Source of the DNA: JBBRQP01 sp038226175 | GTDB taxonomy: Bacteria > Cyanobacteriota > Cyanobacteriia > Gloeobacterales > Anthocerotibacteraceae | Assembly: GCA_038226175.1 (NCBI GenBank) | Contig: JBBRQP010000124.1 | Location: forward strand, 1-6,622 | Length of the DNA: 6,622 bases | Reading direction: 5' to 3' | Shown here: positions 5,055 through 6,622 of the stretch, piece after piece | Layout of the letters: each line of letters opens with the position of its first letter | Numbering within the stretch: position 1 is the first letter of the stretch | Position numbers and translations under genes: made by a program | Notes under the pieces: generated by a model | Databases searched by the model: none | What the model saw: only the letters and a program-made list of their open reading frames with translations | What the model was told of the DNA's origin: nothing

Positions 5055-6167
5055 TTACAGTGACCGATGATAAGTAGCAGGTACTGTCTGGGTGGTGGGA
5101 GAACCATTGTGGCTAGCCTGGACGGTTTGCTCCAGTTGATTCATGCGCTCCATCATAACTTTGAGCACAGTTTGCTGCTGGGTTTTGATGGAGGTAACTT
5201 CCTTCAGCAAGGTTTGGTTCTGGGTGCGGAGTGCAGTCATTTCCGTCTTTTGAACGATAAGAGCTTGCTGTTGGGTGTTGTTAATTGCCTCTTGAGCGGC
5301 AAGTTTATGCTGTTGATGCTGCACCTCACTTAGGAGTAAAGGAGTTAATAAATGATAGTAAACAGTGAAAGGTTTACCATCTTTGTCGTACTGCACTAGG
5401 TCAGGGTAGATTTTAGCTACTTCCTCAGCTATCAAACCATATTGGATGGGATACGTGCCGTCTTCTGCTGCTTCCTTGTACCGGAAAGAGACGGGACGCA
5501 AATCCAATAGTTTATCGCTGACACTGCCAAGGCTGTGAATGTCTTTCTTGAAACGTTTAGAGGATGTCACTATGCCCAATTGACCCTTGGCGTTGATATA
5601 AACTGGGACACCAGCAGAAGCATTAACCCCAAAAATCCCAGCCATATATGCCTTTGTGTGAGTACGTGTAGTTCCGATGCGAATCGTTCTTGATTCACCC
5701 GCAACTCCTAAATTCCCAATGTCAATGTTATTCGAGCCCGTGGTCAGGCTAGAGCCTGCTAAAGAGCCAAGGGCAATGTTGGATGAGCCAGTGTTGTTGA
5801 CCATTGTCTCAAAGCCATAAGCAGTGTTACTATTGCCTTCTTTGTTAAACAAGAGTGCAGCGTTCCCACTAGCAGTGTTGGAGAAGCCTGTGGTGTTATA
5901 GAAAAGTGCACCAACGCCAGTAGCAGTGTTGGTGTTGCCTGTGGTGTTAGAAAAGAGTGCCTGCGAGCCAAAAGCAGTGTTTTCGTAGCCTGTGGTGTTA
6001 GAGAAAAGTGCTTCAAAGCCAGTAGCCGTTCGATAAGGACTATCGCTATCAGTAATGACGTATCGCTGGGCACTTACCGCCATCGGTGTTGTGGCTAGTA
6101 ATAGTGGAATGGCTAAACACAAAGCGCGGCAAGCATGACCTTTAACCAAAGAGGCGTGAAACAGCAT
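5055..6167 (-). CDS. Secreted NTAxG-repeat protein with peptidase S74 intramolecular chaperone domain and coiled coil
   Basis: The protein has 370 residues. Residues 1-33 form a Sec signal peptide (Arg14, hydrophobic LCLAIPLLLA, likely cut after AVSA33); there is no lipobox. Residues 47-131 hold five 17-residue repeats of the form TAxGxxALFxNTTGxxN, as in beta-roll stalks of tail fibres and trimeric adhesin heads, followed by a variant NIALG and NNIDIG. Residues about 200-285 are a peptidase S74 domain (SSKRFKKDI, LRPVSFRYK, YGLIAEEVAKIYPDLV, LLTPLLLSEVQ). This domain folds as a trimer and in the family cuts itself off with a Ser-Lys dyad, here probably Ser202 and Lys207; the usual Asp after the Ser is Ser203. 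Residues 276-350 are a Gln-rich coiled coil, fitting trimerisation. No YadA-type membrane anchor follows, so the product is probably periplasmic or released. AAAAGGA at 6175-6181 lies 7 nt before the ATG. It is a single gene with its own terminator. Phage origin or a surface fibre are both possible. Confidence 0.88.
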   Translation of the reverse strand: MLFHASLVKGHACRALCLAIPLLLATTPMAVSAQRYVITDSDSPYRTATGFEALFSNTTGYENTAFGSQALFSNTTGNTNTATGVGALFYNTTGFSNTASGNAALLFNKEGNSNTAYGFETMVNNTGSSNIALGSLAGSSLTTGSNNIDIGNLGVAGESRTIRIGTTRTHTKAYMAGIFGVNASAGVPVYINAKGQLGIVTSSKRFKKDIHSLGSVSDKLLDLRPVSFRYKEAAEDGTYPIQYGLIAEEVAKIYPDLVQYDKDGKPFTVYYHLLTPLLLSEVQHQQHKLAAQEAINNTQQQALIVQKTEMTALRTQNQTLLKEVTSIKTQQQTVLKVMMERMNQLEQTVQASHNGSPTTQTVPATYHRSL

Positions 6168-6174
6168 TCTAAGA

Positions 6175-6181
6175 TCCTTTT
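6175..6181 (-). promoter_or_regulatory. Ribosome binding site of the S74 gene
   Basis: The minus strand reads AAAAGGA, ending 7 nt before the ATG at 6167. It confirms the start that yields the signal peptide. Confidence 0.7.
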
Positions 6182-6213
6182 ACTACGACTAGCAGTGTGC
6201 TAAGTCTGGTCTT

Positions 6214-6245
6214 CAATAAATATCTACTACTATAAGTATTTACTA
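6214..6245. repeat. 16-bp imperfect tandem repeat upstream of the S74 gene
   Basis: CAATAAATATCTACTA (6214-6229) is followed directly by CTATAAGTATTTACTA (6230-6245), with 13 of 16 bases identical. It lies 47-78 bp before the S74 start, within the likely promoter region. It is AT-rich and could hold a -10 element or a regulator site. No clear -35/-10 pair could be fixed. Confidence 0.45.
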
Positions 6246-6312
6246 CTTTTTGGAACTGGGCGTCCTGGACGTCAGAAAATGATAATTCGTAACATCCAAG
6301 GGAAATAGCTCT

Positions 6313-6417
6313 AAACGTGATCGTCTGGGTCACTTACTCAATCACCTGCCAGAAACAGTGGGAATTTTACAGGAGCTTGGGGTTGGCTTCCGTAGTTTGC
6401 AAGAGATTATTGATACA
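6313..6417 (+). pseudogene. Serine recombinase (resolvase/invertase) fragment
   Basis: The frame containing KRDRLGHLLNHLPETV and LQELGVGFRSLQEIIDT matches the conserved stretch of the small serine recombinases (KLDRLGRSLxHLIETV...RGVGFRSLQExIDTT), roughly residues 65-105 of a Tn3-type resolvase. The catalytic Ser near the N-terminus, the E-helix and the DNA-binding domain are all missing. The frame is closed upstream by TAA at 6283-6285, and the residues after IDT do not resemble the family. The second Arg of DRLGRS is replaced by His. It is a dead remnant of a transposon or integrative element. The frame stays open to 6615, but that extension is antisense to a transposase and is not a protein. 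Confidence 0.75.
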
Positions 6418-6483
6418 GCTAGGGTTCATTACAAATGGCAAAACCATAATTGGTGCAACTATGTGATGAAATTTGCGTATTTG

Positions 6484-6622
6484 GGGTATGTCAAGAAGAT
6501 TGTGTCAGTGTGGAAATCTCACATTGGTAACCTCCCATCAAACTCAATCGCAAACCGATTCAAGGCTCCTTTCCAATCTCGGATAGGCATCGTCCATTTC
6601 TTGGAGAGATTATGAATCGCCA
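6484..6622 (-). mobile_element. Right end of an IS256-family insertion sequence (partial)
   Basis: Beyond the transposase stop codon there are about 35 nt with the outward sequence GGGGTATGTCAAGAAGATTG (from 6483-6484), which resembles IS256-family terminal repeats containing GTCAA and TTGTGT. The exact tip is inferred and may lie a few bases either side. The rest of the element lies beyond the window, so neither the other terminal repeat nor the target duplication can be seen. Confidence 0.6.
6519..6622 (-). CDS. IS256-family (mutator-type) transposase, C-terminal 33 residues
   Basis: Read on the minus strand from the window edge, the frame gives SKKWTMPIRDWKGALNRF, then AIEFDGRL and a TGA at 6519-6521. 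This is the hallmark C-terminus of IS256-family transposases (KWTMPIRNW...LN.F.I.F..RL). These are DDE enzymes that move the element through a circular intermediate. The catalytic Asp/Asp/Glu residues lie outside the window, so activity cannot be judged. The C-terminus itself is intact, and the stop lies about 35 nt from the putative element end, a usual distance. Confidence 0.9.
   Translation of the reverse strand, partial: AIHNLSKKWTMPIRDWKGALNRFAIEFDGRLPM

Noticed and set aside
5759..6073. 104-residue minus-strand ORF with a periodic pattern
   Set aside because: It is the alternative frame of the 51-bp repeats in the S74 gene; the periodicity is inherited.
6358..6615. 85-residue plus-strand protein starting at GTG 6358
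   Set aside because: Its first third is the recombinase fragment, which starts before the GTG. The remainder is antisense to the IS256 transposase C-terminus, whose family signature is unmistakable.

Overview
The window is bacterial DNA of moderate GC content, most likely from a Gram-negative. That rests on a Sec signal peptide on a tail-fibre-type secreted protein, a CopZ-type chaperone, a flavin photolyase and an IS256-family transposase. TGG is used for Trp, and TGA is a normal stop in at least two genes, so the standard bacterial code applies. I cannot name the genus. A proteobacterium is my best guess, with low confidence. The layout is accessory-like: mostly single genes in mixed orientation, broken genes, repeats and an IS end.

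Left part (1-1220). A reading frame interrupted by TGA (2-307) is followed by a visibly GC-richer two-gene cassette. The cassette is a copper-chaperone-like HMA protein (403-639) whose stop overlaps the start of a 42-residue His/Cys-containing mini-protein (636-764). No copper ATPase or regulator lies in the window. Next is an NTF2-like/DUF4440 gene (842-1218) broken by a single-base frameshift.

Middle (1300-3870). An unidentified 153-residue protein on the plus strand ends tail-to-tail, with 11 bp of overlap, against a 465-residue cryptochrome/photolyase-family gene on the minus strand (1762-3159). The photolyase keeps the Trp electron-transfer triad but lacks the usual Asn-containing loop next to the flavin. 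An unidentified beta-rich 211-residue protein (3228-3863) runs divergently from it.

Right part (3870-6622). About 1.1 kb carries little convincing coding sequence: one doubtful minus-strand ORF, two near-identical minus-strand terminator hairpins 771 bp apart, a 21-bp direct repeat, and an array of about five degenerate ~90-bp units, four of them containing a GGGTCA...TGACCC hairpin. A strong terminator (5009-5046) then closes a secreted protein (5055-6167). That protein has 17-residue NTAxG-type repeats, a peptidase S74 self-cleaving chaperone domain and a C-terminal coiled coil. The window ends with a fragment of a serine recombinase and, on the minus strand, the last 33 residues of an IS256-family transposase with its putative element end.

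No defence system, CRISPR array, tRNA or rRNA is visible. The most unusual items are the repeat array, the copZ-linked mini-protein, the altered flavin loop of the photolyase and the S74 protein.
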